Below the pieces are notes generated by a model, which had not been told where the DNA came from, made no database searches, and was given only the letters and a program-made list of their open reading frames with translations. A stretch of DNA of 64,000 bases from Pyxidicoccus parkwaysis (GTDB lineage: Bacteria; Myxococcota; Myxococcia; Myxococcales; Myxococcaceae): positions 11,329,001 to 11,393,000 of the forward strand of contig NZ_CP071090.1 of NCBI RefSeq assembly GCF_017301735.1. The letters run 5' to 3'. A program made the position numbers and the translations under genes. Positions within the stretch are counted from its first letter, which is position 1; each line of letters starts with the position of its first letter. Shown here one piece after another: positions 7,272 to 17,034 of the stretch.

Positions 7272-9497
7272 TTGGCTATTCGAGTCTTGAAGAAGTTTGG
7301 CGCGGCATGGCTGGGGCTGACTCTCGCGGCGTGCGGCACGGTCGACCCCTCGGCCGGTGACGACGCGCAGTCGGGGGTGAAGGGGGGGGAGGACATCCAG
7401 GCGTCGCTGGGCGTCCTCAAGAACGCGGGTGTCGCGGACGTCCACGAGGACGGCATCCCGTCGACGATTCGCGGTGAGCTCGGTCACGTCGAGCGCTCTC
7501 TGTCCGCGATGAGCGTGGGCGAGATGGCGCTGGCGGCCGCGCCGACGCTGTCGGCGGTTGCGCCGGTGTTCCGCCTGAACGCGGAGGACATGTACCTGCG
7601 CAGCGTCCGCACGGACGAGCAGGGCAACCAGCACCTGCGCTACTCGCAGACGAAGAACGGCCTGCCCGTGGTCAACGGCGAGCTCGCCGTCCACGTGCGC
7701 CCCAACGGCACGGTGTACCTCGCCAACGGTTCCGCCCGTGACGGCGTGAACCTGCCCGCGAAGGCCGCCCTGGCCTCCAACGCGGCGGAGATTGCCGCGG
7801 TGCGCGCCACCGCCGGCGGCGCCAACGCCTCGGGCACGCGCCTGGTGTACGTGCGCGACAACGACAGCAAGCTGCACCTCGCCTATGAGGTGACGGTGAC
7901 CGGCCAGGCGGACGGCATGCCGGTGCGCGACCTGGTCTACGTGGACGCCCTCAACGGCGCCGTGGCCGCTCGCTTCCCGCAGATCCACACCGCCCTGAAC
8001 CGCAAGGTGTACTCGGCCAACAACGGCACGACCACCCCGGGCACCCTGAAGCGCAGCGAGGGTGGCGCGGCCACCGGTGACGCCCACGTCGACATCAACT
8101 ACGACATGCTGGGCTTCACCTACAACTGCTACAAGACGCTGTTCAACCGTGACTCCCTCAACAACGCGGGCGCCACGCTCATCAGCTCCGTGCACTACAG
8201 CACCAACTACGTGAACGCCTACTGGGACGGCACGCAGATGGTGTACGGCGACGGCGACGGCGTGAACTCCGGCCAGCTGGGCCGCGACGCCGACGTGACG
8301 GTCCACGAGCTGACCCACGCCGTGACGGAGAACGAGTCCAACCTCACCTACTCCGGTCAGTCCGGCGGCCTGAACGAGGCCATGTCCGACACCTTCGCCG
8401 CCATCTGCGAGAGCTGGGCGACGGGCACCTGGAGCACCTCGGCCGACATCTGGATGATTGGCGAGGACATCTGGACCCCCGGCACCGCCGGCGACGCGCT
8501 CCGCTACATGGATGACCCGGCCAAGGACGGCGCGTCCAAGGACTGGGCGGCCAACGTGACGTCTTCCACGGACGTGCACTACAGCTCGGGCGTGCCCAAC
8601 CTGGCCTTCGCGCTGCTCTCCAAGGGTGGCGTGCACCCGCGCGGCCGTTCCTCCATCAACGTGCCGGCCATCGGCGTCGAGAAGGCCGCCCGCATCTGGT
8701 ACAAGGCCAACACCGACCTCTACACGGCCTCCACCACCTTCGCGAACGCGAAGACCTGGACCATCCAGGCCGCTGCTGACCTGGGCTACGACACCGCCAC
8801 GCAGGACGCCGTGAAGGCCGCGTGGGAGGCCGTGGGCGTGGGCGTCACCACGCCGCCGCCCACCACCACCCCGCTGACCAACAACGTCGCGGTGACGGGC
8901 ATCGGCGACAGCACGGGCAACAGCAAGTACTACACCCTCGTCGTTCCCTCGGGCGCCACCACCCTGAAGTTCACCACCTCCGGTGGCACGGGTGACGTGG
9001 ACCTGTACGTGCGCTTCGGCGCCGCGCCGGACTCCTCCACGTACGACTGCCGTCCGTACGCCAGCGGCAACGCCGAGACGTGCACCATCACCAACATCCA
9101 GGCTGGCACCTACTACGTCATGCTGAACGCGTACTCGACCTACTCGGGCGTGACGCTGCTCGGCGCGTACACCACGGGCGGCGGGGGCGGCACCGTGCTG
9201 ACCCGCGGCGTCCCGGTGACCGGCCTGTCCGGCGCCTCCGGCTCCGTGTCTGCCAACTACACCCTGGCCGTGCCGGCGAACACCGCGGCCACCATCTCCA
9301 TCTCCGGTGGCACGGGTGACGCCGACCTGTACGTCCGCTTCGGCTCCGCGCCGACGACGACCACGTACGACTGCCGTCCGTACAAGTCCGGCAACGCCGA
9401 GTCCTGCACCATCACCAAGACCACGGCTGGCACGTACTACGTGAACATCCGCGGCTACAGCGCCTACTCGGGCGTGACGCTGCTGGGCAACTACTAG
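7272..9497 (+). CDS. M4 (thermolysin-like) metalloprotease with two C-terminal PPC domains
   Basis: The TTG start at 7272 is set by a strong GGAGGT seven bases upstream. The N-terminus has a lipoprotein-type signal ending L-A-A-C. An FTP/PepSY propeptide spans about residues 60-230 and acts as an intramolecular chaperone and inhibitor. The catalytic domain carries H-E-L-T-H (His345, Glu346, His349) and the downstream zinc ligand Glu in G-L-N-E-A-M-S-D. Two bacterial pre-peptidase C-terminal (PPC) domains follow at about 545-635 and 650-741, each with the D-V/A-D-L-Y-V-R-F-G block. These are usually removed during maturation. The enzyme should be an extracellular zinc endopeptidase, as used by predatory myxobacteria to digest protein. 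The lipobox is unusual for an enzyme expected to be released. Confidence 0.93.
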   Translation: MAIRVLKKFGAAWLGLTLAACGTVDPSAGDDAQSGVKGGEDIQASLGVLKNAGVADVHEDGIPSTIRGELGHVERSLSAMSVGEMALAAAPTLSAVAPVFRLNAEDMYLRSVRTDEQGNQHLRYSQTKNGLPVVNGELAVHVRPNGTVYLANGSARDGVNLPAKAALASNAAEIAAVRATAGGANASGTRLVYVRDNDSKLHLAYEVTVTGQADGMPVRDLVYVDALNGAVAARFPQIHTALNRKVYSANNGTTTPGTLKRSEGGAATGDAHVDINYDMLGFTYNCYKTLFNRDSLNNAGATLISSVHYSTNYVNAYWDGTQMVYGDGDGVNSGQLGRDADVTVHELTHAVTENESNLTYSGQSGGLNEAMSDTFAAICESWATGTWSTSADIWMIGEDIWTPGTAGDALRYMDDPAKDGASKDWAANVTSSTDVHYSSGVPNLAFALLSKGGVHPRGRSSINVPAIGVEKAARIWYKANTDLYTASTTFANAKTWTIQAAADLGYDTATQDAVKAAWEAVGVGVTTPPPTTTPLTNNVAVTGIGDSTGNSKYYTLVVPSGATTLKFTTSGGTGDVDLYVRFGAAPDSSTYDCRPYASGNAETCTITNIQAGTYYVMLNAYSTYSGVTLLGAYTTGGGGGTVLTRGVPVTGLSGASGSVSANYTLAVPANTAATISISGGTGDADLYVRFGSAPTTTTYDCRPYKSGNAESCTITKTTAGTYYVNIRGYSAYSGVTLLGNY

Positions 9498-9522
9498 TCC
9501 TCAGCGCTGTCTGAAGTACCGG

Positions 9523-9560
9523 CACCCGGGTGGCTCTTCAGGCCGCCCGGGTGCTGTCGT
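9523..9560 (+). terminator. Rho-independent terminator after the M4 protease gene
   Basis: CACCCGGGTGGC (9523-9534) pairs with GCCGCCCGGGTG (9542-9553), with one G-T pair, across a 7-base loop. It is followed by ctgtcgtttt. Confidence 0.75.
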
Positions 9561-9617
9561 TTTCAGGGCACGGGTGTCCATCGCGTGCGGCGTGTGGCAC
9601 TCCCGCGGCGCCACGCT

Positions 9618-9710
9618 CGCGCGGCTTCAGGCCCGAGCGGTTCCGTTTCGCGCGGCTTCAAGCCAGCGCGGTTCCAGCTCGCACGGCTTCACGCCCGCGC
9701 GTTTCCGGTG
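9618..9710 (-). repeat. Three 31-bp tandem repeats carrying the kinase gene's last codons and stop
   Basis: The units are 9618-9648, 9649-9679 and 9680-9710. Read on the minus strand, each contains GGAA(A/C)CGCxCxGGCxTGA. This is the kinase tail G-N-A-R-A-stop in the unit that overlaps the gene, then G-T-A-L-A-stop and G-T-A-R-A-stop in the two downstream units. The middle unit can fold as GGCTT/AAGCC around the stop codon, with flanking CGCG pairs. Confidence 0.85.
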
Positions 9711-12700
9711 ACGGGTGACGCCTCTTCGCCCGGAGGCCCGGCGCAGGGCAGCTCCACGGTGAAGCAGGTGCCGGCGCCGACGGTGCTCTCCACGTGGATG
9801 CCTCCTCCGAGCGCCGTGAGGATTTCCCGCACCAGGTGCAGGCCCAGCCCCAGGCCGCCGTATGCGCGCACGGACACCGCGCGCTCGAAGCGGTCGAAGA
9901 TGTGCGGCAGCCGGTCCGGTGCGATGCCGATGCCGTGGTCCCTCACGCGCAGCCATGCCAGGCCGTGCTCGTGCCCCGCCTCCAAGAGGATGGGCTTGCC
10001 CGCGCCGAACTTGATGGCGTTGGAGAGCAGGTTGAGCAGCACCTGTCCCAGCCGCGTGGCATCCCAGCGCCCGCGGATGGGGCCGTCCACGCGCACCTTC
10101 AACTCACAGCCCGCCCGGGCCAGCGGCTCGCGCAGCCGCGCCGTCACGCGCTGGATGACGTCCCGCAGGTCCACCTGCTCCAGGTTCAAATCCAGCCGGC
10201 CCGCGTGCAGGCGCGACACGTCCAGCAATTCCTCGATGAGCGTGGCCAGCCGGAGCGACTGGCCATCCACCGTGCGCAGCGCGCGCAGCGCGGCGTCCGA
10301 GAGGGCCTCGGGCGCGTGGCGCAAGAGCGACTGCACCATCAGGCGCAGCGACGTGAGGGGCGTGTTGAGCTCGTGCGAGGCCACGCTGAGGAACTCGTCG
10401 CGCAGCCGGATGGCGTCCTGGGACGCGCGGTACAGGCGCGCGTTCTCGATGCAGACGGCGACGCGCCGGGCCAGCTCCTGCGCCAGGTCCAGGTCCGCCT
10501 CGCCATAGCGGCGGCCGGGCGTGGCGCTGGCGAGGGTAATCACCCCCAGCGTCTTGCCCCGCGCGTTGAGCGGTACGTGCATGGCCGTCTTCGTGCCCAG
10601 CTCCAGGACGCGGTTCACGTAGTCCGGCCCATGGCCCGTCTCCGCCAGTGTGGTCGCGGTGAACTCGGAGCGCAGCAGGGGCCGGCCCGTGCGCAGGACG
10701 CGGATGATGGCGGGCGGCGAGTTCCAGTCGGGCGGGTACTTCTCCATCATCTCGCGGAGGCGGAGCTCCTTCTCGGGGTCCGCGTGCGCGGCGGCCACCA
10801 CGCGCGGGCGCTCGCCGCTCTCGGAGACGATGAACATGCACCAGTCCCCCAGGAAGGGGACAACCATGCGCGTGGCCTTGGACAGCGTCAGCTCCAGGTC
10901 CAGCGACTCGGCCAGCGCCAACCCGGACTCCGCGAGGAAGCGCACCGTGGCCTCCGCCTTGCGGCGCTCGCGCACCTCCACGTTGAGCCGCTCGAAGAGC
11001 TGGCTGTTCTCGATGGAGATGGCGAGCTGCGAGGACAGCGCCCGCAGCACGCCCACGCGCTCCGAGGGGAAGGCGTGGGTGGCCAGCTCGTTCTCCAGGT
11101 AGAGCACGCCCACCGTCCGCGTCTGCCGTTGGATGGGCACCGCCAGGGCGGACTTCACCGCGCGCTGGACGATGCGCGGGTCCGTGACGAAGCGGCCCTG
11201 GTGCGCCGCGTCCCCCAGCACCAGCGTCTCCCGCGTCTGCCATGCATGCTGCACCACCGTGACGGGGACGGTGCTCGCGGAGGCCAGCGGCGTGCGCTCC
11301 AGGCTGACGGGCTCCGAGACGACGCCCAGCGCGCGCACCACGAGGGCGCCCGCCTCCTCCAGCACCAGCGCGCCGCGGGTTGCGCCCGCGGCCTCCAGGC
11401 ACACCGCCATCAGCTTCTCCAGGAGCCGGTCCAACACCACCTCGCCCATCAGCGTCTCGGACGCCTTGAGCAGGCTGCGCAAGTCCAGCGACGCGCCCGG
11501 CACCGCCGCGCCGCCCTGCGGGGTGACGGGCTCGCTCCAGGCCCTGCCGCCCAGGGACTTCAGGTCCGGGAACTCCTCCTCCAGCAGCGCCACCTTGGCC
11601 CACGCGCCCCAGCGCGCATACGTCTCCAGGGCGGCGCGCAGGTGGAGCGCGGCGAAGCGCTTGCGGCCCAGCGCGTGGTAGTGCCGCCCCGCCAGCTCGT
11701 TCGCCATCGCCTCGTCCTGGAGGAAGCCCTCGGCGCGGGCCCTGTCGATGGCGTCGTCGTAGAGGGCCATGGCCTCCAGGTGCCGTCCCTCCAGCCGCGC
11801 CACCTCGGCGGCCACGAGCTGGTGCTTGTGGCGGAAGTTCTCCGGGCAGCCCTCCGCCCATTCGTCGAGCTGCCGCTGGTAGGCGGCGATGCGCTCCAGT
11901 GCCGCCGCGCGCGTCTCCGGGCGCGTGGTGGCGCGGGCCGCCAGCGTCAGCGAGGAGAGGTAGTTGTGGTCCGCCACGCGGTAGAGACCCTTCACCAGGG
12001 GGAGGTAGGGCGTCGCCAGCTCCGATATCCGCACGGCCTCGTCGAGGTCTCCCAGGATGTACCCCACCAGCAGGCGCAGCTGCGCGAAGAGGAAGACGTT
12101 GATGGGGATGGCCCGGGGCGAGCCCAGCCAGGCCTCCTCGCTGAAGTCGTCGTCGTCGAAGCGCGCCGGCTGCCGGGTGCGGCCCTGGAGGGCCCGGAGC
12201 GCCTGCCGGAAGAGGCTGGGATTGTCGCTCACCACCGGGATGCCGCTGCGGCGGACGAAGGCGTCGCAGGCCTCGATGGAGGCCTGCATCCGCGCCAGCT
12301 CCGTCCCCATGGAGAACTCGATGTTGACGGCGGTGGAGACGGCGTAGCTGGCGAAATGCAAATCCCCGCTGGCAATCCCCATGGCGACGGAGCGGCGCAA
12401 CAGCGGCAGGCTCGTGCGCAGCGGCGCCTTCCAGTGGTTGACGTTGAGCGTGAAGGCCACCAGGGCCCGGCACTCCTGGCGCGCGTCCCCGTTGCGCTGG
12501 GCCAGCGCCACGCCCAGGCGGCCGAAGGCGTAGCCCGTCTCGCGCTTGCCCCCGTCCGTCAGAATCATCGCGTGGCACGCGTACACGGCGGGCGCCCAGG
12601 ACGAGTTGCCGTGCTTCAGGATGAGGACGAGGGCGCGGGCGTTGATGAGGGCGCACAGGCGCGCGTCCATCAGGTACGCCGGGGTGGTGATGTCCGACAG

Positions 12701-15448
12701 CAGCCGCACGCGCGCGAGCAGCTCCGGGTCCTCCATCCGCGGCGCGTCCAGGAGCTCCTCCACGGAGCGACCCCGCATGTTCGCCTCCACCTCGGCGAAC
12801 GCGGCCTGGATCTCCGAGTCCAGCTCTCCCTCCGGGAGCTCCACGTCGAACAGCCGGAGCCCCTCGAGTCCGGCTTGAACCGCCTCCGGGTAGCGGCCGC
12901 TCATCAGGAAGGCCAGCACCTGGATGTCGTGGATTTCGGCGCGCTCCAGTCGGGTGCTGGCGTACTCCATCGCCGTGCGCGCCAGCTCTCCCGCGAGCGC
13001 GGGGGCGCTGCTGAAGTAGGCGCACTCCGCCGCCTCGCGGTGAAGGCGGAAGACCTGCTCGCGGCGCGAGTCCCACTGCGAGCGCGGGAGCAGCGCCACG
13101 CCGCGCTGGAAGTACACCAGGGCCGCGCCGAAGGCCGACGTCGCCTTGGCCTTGAGCCCCGCCCGCAGGTGCAGCTCCACCACCTCCAGTCCCTCCACCT
13201 CGCCGCCGGGGCGGACGCGGCCCAGGTGCAGGTGGTCCACCACCGCGAAGAGGCGCTCGTCGAGCGTGTCGCCCCGCGCTCCGCGCAAGAGCTGGCGCGC
13301 CGCCTCATGGTGGACGTGCTCGCGCTCGTCCTCGGAGAGGAGCGAGTACGCGGCCTGCCGGACGCGGTCGTGCGCGAAGCGGTACACGGCCTCCTGGAGC
13401 GGTGGCTCCCCCGCCAGCATGCCGTCGGCGCGCGTGGCGCGTGTCCCCTCCCGCTCCGGGACGAGCAGCCCCTCGCGCAGGACGCTCCAGAGCGCGGGGG
13501 CCACGTTGCCCTCGGTGTCCCCCATCAGCGCGGAGAGCAGCCACAGCTCCACGCGGTCTCCCAGGCACGCGGCCACTCTGAGCGCGTGCTGGGCGCGCGC
13601 GGGCAGCCGGCGGATGGTGGCAAGCATCAGCGCCACCACGTTCTCCGTGGCCTCCACCTGCTCCACGCGCTCCAGGTTCCACCGCCACGTGCCCTGCTCC
13701 AGGTCGAAGGTCAGCAGGCCGGAGTGGTGCAGGAGCCGCAGGAAGCGGGTGATGAAGAGCGGATTGCCGCCCGTCTTGCGCAGCACCAGTTCCGCCAGCG
13801 GGCGCGCCGTGGCCGGGTCGCAGCGGAAGGTGTCCGCGCACAGCGCCGTGACGGCGACCAAATCCAATGGCTGGAGCGGCAGGGACTGGAGGGCCAGCGT
13901 CCGCCGCTCGCGGAGGAAGTCGAGCAGCCGGGTGAGGGGATGGCTTTCGTCCACTTCACGCGGCCGGTACGCGCCCACCAGCAGGAGGCGGCGCGAGTCC
14001 GAGGACAGGGCCAGGCTCCTGAGGAGCTCGAGCGAGCCGGGGTCCGCCCACTGCAGGTCGTCCAGGAAGAGCGTGAGCACCCGGCCCTCGGGCGCGAGCG
14101 CGCCGACGAAGGACTGGAAGACGAGGCGCAGGCGCGCCGAGGCCTCCACGGGCTCCAGCGCCGGCGGGGCGGGCTGCCGGCCCACCAGCGACTCCAGCTC
14201 CGGCACGATTCCGTCGAGGACGCGGCTGTTGGCGCCCACCGCGTGGAGGAGCCGGTGCCGCCAGGCCTCGCGCGCGTCGGAGGGCTCGTTCTTGAGCTGG
14301 TGGAGGAAGCCCTGGAAGGCCTCGACGAAGGCCGCGTAGGGCACGTTGCCCTGGAGCTGGTTGAACTTGCCCTCCAGGACGAGGTCTCCGCGCGCGGCGC
14401 GGCGGCGCAGCTCATGGACGAGCGCCGACTTGCCGATGCCCGGCTCTCCCACCAGCAGCACGCCCTCGCTGGTGCCCTGGCGCACGCGCTCCAGCGCCTC
14501 GCGCAGCCGCGCCAGCTCGCGCTCGCGGCCATACAGGCGCTGGGGGAAGGTGAGCTGCCGGGCCAGGTCCACACGGCCCAGCTCGAACGAGCCGATGTGC
14601 CCCGACGCCTGCCGGCGCCGCGCCTCCAGCAGGTCCGCGAGCAGCGCCTCCGCGCTCTGGTAGCGCTGCTCGGGCATCTTCGCGAGCAGCTTCAGCACCA
14701 GGTCCGACAGCACCTTCGGCACGGCGGGGTTGGCGAAGACGGGCGGAACGGGAGGCCGCGCCAGGTGCGCGTGCACCAATTCCGCCGGGTCCGCGGACAC
14801 GAAGGGAGGCAGACCGGTGAGCAATTCGTAGAACGTCGCGCCCAGCGAGTAGAGGTCGGCGCGGTGGTCGATGGGGCGGTTCATCCGCCCCGTCTGCTCG
14901 GGGGCGACGTAGGGCAGCGCCACCAGGAGGTCGCCCGGCATGTCGTTGTTGGAGGGCAGGCCGGCCACGCGCGTGGCGAGGTCGAAGTCGATGACGGTGA
15001 CGTGCCGGCTTCCCGCGCCCACCACCATGTTGGTGGGGTTGAGGTCGCGGTGGATGACGTGCTGCTGGTGCAGGCTGGCGATGATGCCGGCCAGCTGGAG
15101 GGCCAGCTCCAGGAACGCGTCCATGGCCACCGGCCGGCGCCCCAGCCACTCCTGGAGGTTCTGCGGGCCGGCGTCCTCCAGGACGAGGGCTGGCAGGTCC
15201 GGCGCGTCCTCCTCCAGCATCACCGGGCGCGACACGCCGGGCACCTCGCCCTTCAGCGAGCGCAGCAGCGAGTACTCATGGCGCAGCATCGCCACGCTGG
15301 TGAGCGCGAGCGGACCGGCGCGGACCCGCTTGACGACCAGGGGCTCGCCGTCCTGCTTGAGGCCCCGCAGCACCACGTAGCGGCGCCCGCGGTGGATTTC
15401 CCGCAACCCCTCGTCGGCAAGCGTGTGGAGCATCGTGTGAGCCTTCAC
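9689..15448 (-). CDS. Hybrid Ser/Thr kinase - AAA ATPase - GAF - histidine kinase
   Basis: This 1919-residue cytoplasmic signalling protein starts at GTG 15448, with AGGAG/GGAAA upstream. In order it has: a Ser/Thr kinase-like domain (about 20-270) with the catalytic loop H-R-D-L-N-P-T-N near 136; an AAA/MalT-type ATPase with Walker A G-E-P-G-I-G-K-S near 336 and Walker B L-F-L-D-D-L-Q-W near 458; a long helical TPR-like stretch (about 750-1300); two GAF domains (about 1330-1490 and 1500-1680); HisKA with the phospho-acceptor in S-H-E-L-N-T-P-L near 1692; and HATPase_c (about 1740-1905) with N, G1 and G2 boxes. The usual D-F-G of the kinase domain is D-F-D here. No receiver domain or response regulator gene is adjacent. 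Its stop lies inside a 31-bp repeat. Confidence 0.93.
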   Translation of the reverse strand: MKAHTMLHTLADEGLREIHRGRRYVVLRGLKQDGEPLVVKRVRAGPLALTSVAMLRHEYSLLRSLKGEVPGVSRPVMLEEDAPDLPALVLEDAGPQNLQEWLGRRPVAMDAFLELALQLAGIIASLHQQHVIHRDLNPTNMVVGAGSRHVTVIDFDLATRVAGLPSNNDMPGDLLVALPYVAPEQTGRMNRPIDHRADLYSLGATFYELLTGLPPFVSADPAELVHAHLARPPVPPVFANPAVPKVLSDLVLKLLAKMPEQRYQSAEALLADLLEARRRQASGHIGSFELGRVDLARQLTFPQRLYGRERELARLREALERVRQGTSEGVLLVGEPGIGKSALVHELRRRAARGDLVLEGKFNQLQGNVPYAAFVEAFQGFLHQLKNEPSDAREAWRHRLLHAVGANSRVLDGIVPELESLVGRQPAPPALEPVEASARLRLVFQSFVGALAPEGRVLTLFLDDLQWADPGSLELLRSLALSSDSRRLLLVGAYRPREVDESHPLTRLLDFLRERRTLALQSLPLQPLDLVAVTALCADTFRCDPATARPLAELVLRKTGGNPLFITRFLRLLHHSGLLTFDLEQGTWRWNLERVEQVEATENVVALMLATIRRLPARAQHALRVAACLGDRVELWLLSALMGDTEGNVAPALWSVLREGLLVPEREGTRATRADGMLAGEPPLQEAVYRFAHDRVRQAAYSLLSEDEREHVHHEAARQLLRGARGDTLDERLFAVVDHLHLGRVRPGGEVEGLEVVELHLRAGLKAKATSAFGAALVYFQRGVALLPRSQWDSRREQVFRLHREAAECAYFSSAPALAGELARTAMEYASTRLERAEIHDIQVLAFLMSGRYPEAVQAGLEGLRLFDVELPEGELDSEIQAAFAEVEANMRGRSVEELLDAPRMEDPELLARVRLLSDITTPAYLMDARLCALINARALVLILKHGNSSWAPAVYACHAMILTDGGKRETGYAFGRLGVALAQRNGDARQECRALVAFTLNVNHWKAPLRTSLPLLRRSVAMGIASGDLHFASYAVSTAVNIEFSMGTELARMQASIEACDAFVRRSGIPVVSDNPSLFRQALRALQGRTRQPARFDDDDFSEEAWLGSPRAIPINVFLFAQLRLLVGYILGDLDEAVRISELATPYLPLVKGLYRVADHNYLSSLTLAARATTRPETRAAALERIAAYQRQLDEWAEGCPENFRHKHQLVAAEVARLEGRHLEAMALYDDAIDRARAEGFLQDEAMANELAGRHYHALGRKRFAALHLRAALETYARWGAWAKVALLEEEFPDLKSLGGRAWSEPVTPQGGAAVPGASLDLRSLLKASETLMGEVVLDRLLEKLMAVCLEAAGATRGALVLEEAGALVVRALGVVSEPVSLERTPLASASTVPVTVVQHAWQTRETLVLGDAAHQGRFVTDPRIVQRAVKSALAVPIQRQTRTVGVLYLENELATHAFPSERVGVLRALSSQLAISIENSQLFERLNVEVRERRKAEATVRFLAESGLALAESLDLELTLSKATRMVVPFLGDWCMFIVSESGERPRVVAAAHADPEKELRLREMMEKYPPDWNSPPAIIRVLRTGRPLLRSEFTATTLAETGHGPDYVNRVLELGTKTAMHVPLNARGKTLGVITLASATPGRRYGEADLDLAQELARRVAVCIENARLYRASQDAIRLRDEFLSVASHELNTPLTSLRLMVQSLLRHAPEALSDAALRALRTVDGQSLRLATLIEELLDVSRLHAGRLDLNLEQVDLRDVIQRVTARLREPLARAGCELKVRVDGPIRGRWDATRLGQVLLNLLSNAIKFGAGKPILLEAGHEHGLAWLRVRDHGIGIAPDRLPHIFDRFERAVSVRAYGGLGLGLHLVREILTALGGGIHVESTVGAGTCFTVELPCAGPPGEEASPVTGNARA

Positions 15449-15603
15449 CCCCGTTTCCTCTCCTAATGAGGATTTGGATGGTGGGGCCTCAGAGCACTCC
15501 CGGCGGCTGCCCGCCGCGCGGCCGCGGAGGCGGGCGGCGCGCCATCCGCGACCTGAGCCCCGGCCGGGTGGCCCGCGTCACCCGGGACGTCCACCTTCAC
15601 TGC

Positions 15604-16860
15604 GTGAGTGACGAAACATCACCCCAGAGTCAGGGAGAGCGCAGGGACCGCCTGCTCCAGGCTCTGGAGAGCCTGCTCGCGCTCCCGGCGGCCGAGCTGC
15701 GGCCGACGATGGACAAGGCCACCCTGCTCATCTCCGAGCTGCTCAAGGCCGACAAGGTGGACGTCTTCTTCCTCGACACGTCCACGCAGACGCTGGTGGC
15801 GGTGGGGACGAGCGACACCCCCATGGGGCGCAAGCAGCGCGCGCTGGGGCTGGACCGGCTGCCGCTGGCCAACGGCGGCCGCTCCGTCCAGGTGTACGAG
15901 TCCGACCAGCCCTTCATGAGCAACCGCCAGCACGAGGACCCGGAGGAGCTGCCCGGCATCAAGCACCGGCTGGGCGTGAAGTCCTCGCTGATGGTGCCAC
16001 TGCCCATTGGCGGTGAGACGCGGGGCGTGCTGGGCGTGTGCTCGGCCCAGCCGGACTTCTTCATCCCGGACGACCTGCGCTTCCTGGTGGCGGTGGCCCG
16101 CTGGGTGGGGGCGGTGGCCCACCGGGTGGAGCTGGTGCAGGAGCTGACGAAGCTGGCCACGCGGGGCGCGCGCCGTGCGGCGGCCGAGGAGCTCGTCACG
16201 GTGCTGGCCCACGACATGGCCAACCACCTCATGCCCCTGCGCGCGCGCATCGAGCTCATCCAACGGCGTGCCCGGCGCGACAACGCCGCGGACTACCTGC
16301 GGGACGCGGAGGGGGCCGCCACCTCCCTCAAGGCGCTCTCCCGGCTCATCGGTGACCTGCTGGACGTCAGCCGCCTGGACCAGGGCCTCTTCACGATGCG
16401 CCCGCAGCCGGTGGACGTGGTGGCCCTGGCAAAGGAGGTGGCCGCCACCATGCGCTCGCCCGGGCGCGCGGTGGAGTACCGGGGGCCAGACGAGCTGGTC
16501 GTCATCGCCGACCCGGACCGTCTGCGCCAGATATTGGAGAACCTCACCGCGAACGCGCTGAAGCACTCACCGCCGGGCCTCCCCGTGGGCGTGGACGTGC
16601 AGTGGCAGGTGCGCCCCGAGGGGCGCTGGGCGCGCATCACCGTGAGCAACCAGGGGCCCGGCATCGCCCCCGAGGTGATGGACACCCTCTTCGAGCGCTT
16701 CGCGCGCGGCCCCGGCTCCACTGGGCTGGGCCTGGGCCTGTACCTCTCGCGCCGGATTGCCCTCGCGCACGGGGGCACGCTGGAGGTGACGTCCACCCCC
16801 GGCGCCGGCACGCGCTTCGAGGTCGCCCTGCCCGAGGCCCCGAGCCCCGTCACGGAGTAG
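15604..16860 (+). CDS. GAF-domain sensor histidine kinase
   Basis: The chosen start is GTG 15604, giving 418 residues. The frame extends to ATG 15466, but that extra segment is Gly/Arg-rich and does not look conserved; the ribosome site is weak at both. An N-terminal GAF domain (about 20-175) is followed by a HisKA-like dimerisation helix with V-L-A-H-D-M-A-N-H-L-M near residue 200, where His is the expected phosphorylation site. HATPase_c follows, with the N box near 310 (E-N-L-T-A-N-A-L-K-H), N-Q-G-P-G-I-A and G-L-G-L-G-L-Y. No membrane segment is present, so it is a cytoplasmic sensor. It is divergent from the giant hybrid kinase, which also ends in GAF-HisKA-HATPase, so the two may share a signalling circuit. 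That link is an inference. Confidence 0.88.
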   Translation: MSDETSPQSQGERRDRLLQALESLLALPAAELRPTMDKATLLISELLKADKVDVFFLDTSTQTLVAVGTSDTPMGRKQRALGLDRLPLANGGRSVQVYESDQPFMSNRQHEDPEELPGIKHRLGVKSSLMVPLPIGGETRGVLGVCSAQPDFFIPDDLRFLVAVARWVGAVAHRVELVQELTKLATRGARRAAAEELVTVLAHDMANHLMPLRARIELIQRRARRDNAADYLRDAEGAATSLKALSRLIGDLLDVSRLDQGLFTMRPQPVDVVALAKEVAATMRSPGRAVEYRGPDELVVIADPDRLRQILENLTANALKHSPPGLPVGVDVQWQVRPEGRWARITVSNQGPGIAPEVMDTLFERFARGPGSTGLGLGLYLSRRIALAHGGTLEVTSTPGAGTRFEVALPEAPSPVTE

Positions 16861-16882
16861 CGCGAAGCTCTTGGCGTGGGCC

Positions 16883-17034
16883 ACGCGCGGCGAGCCATGC
16901 CGTGCGGCGCGTGTTACCCCACGCGCGGCGAGCCATGCCGCGCGGCGCGTGCTACCCCACGCGCGGCGAGCCATGCCGCGCGGCGCGTGTTACCCCACGC
17001 GCGGCGAGCCATGCCGCGCGGCGCGTGCTACCCC
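16883..17034 (-). repeat. Four 38-bp tandem repeats with hairpin, carrying the hexapeptide gene's last codons
   Basis: The units begin at 16883, 16921, 16959 and 16997 and are almost identical. On the minus strand each reads through CCGCGCGTGGGGTA(A/G), which encodes S-P-R-V-G-stop; the real gene ends L-R-R-V-G-TAG at 17028 inside the last unit. Each unit also holds a perfect 8-bp inverted repeat, CGCGCGGC / GCCGCGCG, around a 7-base spacer just before the stop. The array fills the gap between two convergent genes and may serve as a termination barrier. Confidence 0.9.

Noticed and set aside
9794..15466. A 1890-codon open frame on the plus strand opposite the hybrid kinase
   Set aside because: It is the mirror of a GC-rich gene; its translation is His/Arg/Gln-rich low complexity without domains, while the minus strand has complete kinase and ATPase motifs.
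15466..15603. N-terminal extension of the sensor histidine kinase from ATG 15466
   Set aside because: The extra residues are Gly/Arg/Pro-rich without domain character; GTG 15604 starts directly before the GAF region, although the choice is not certain.
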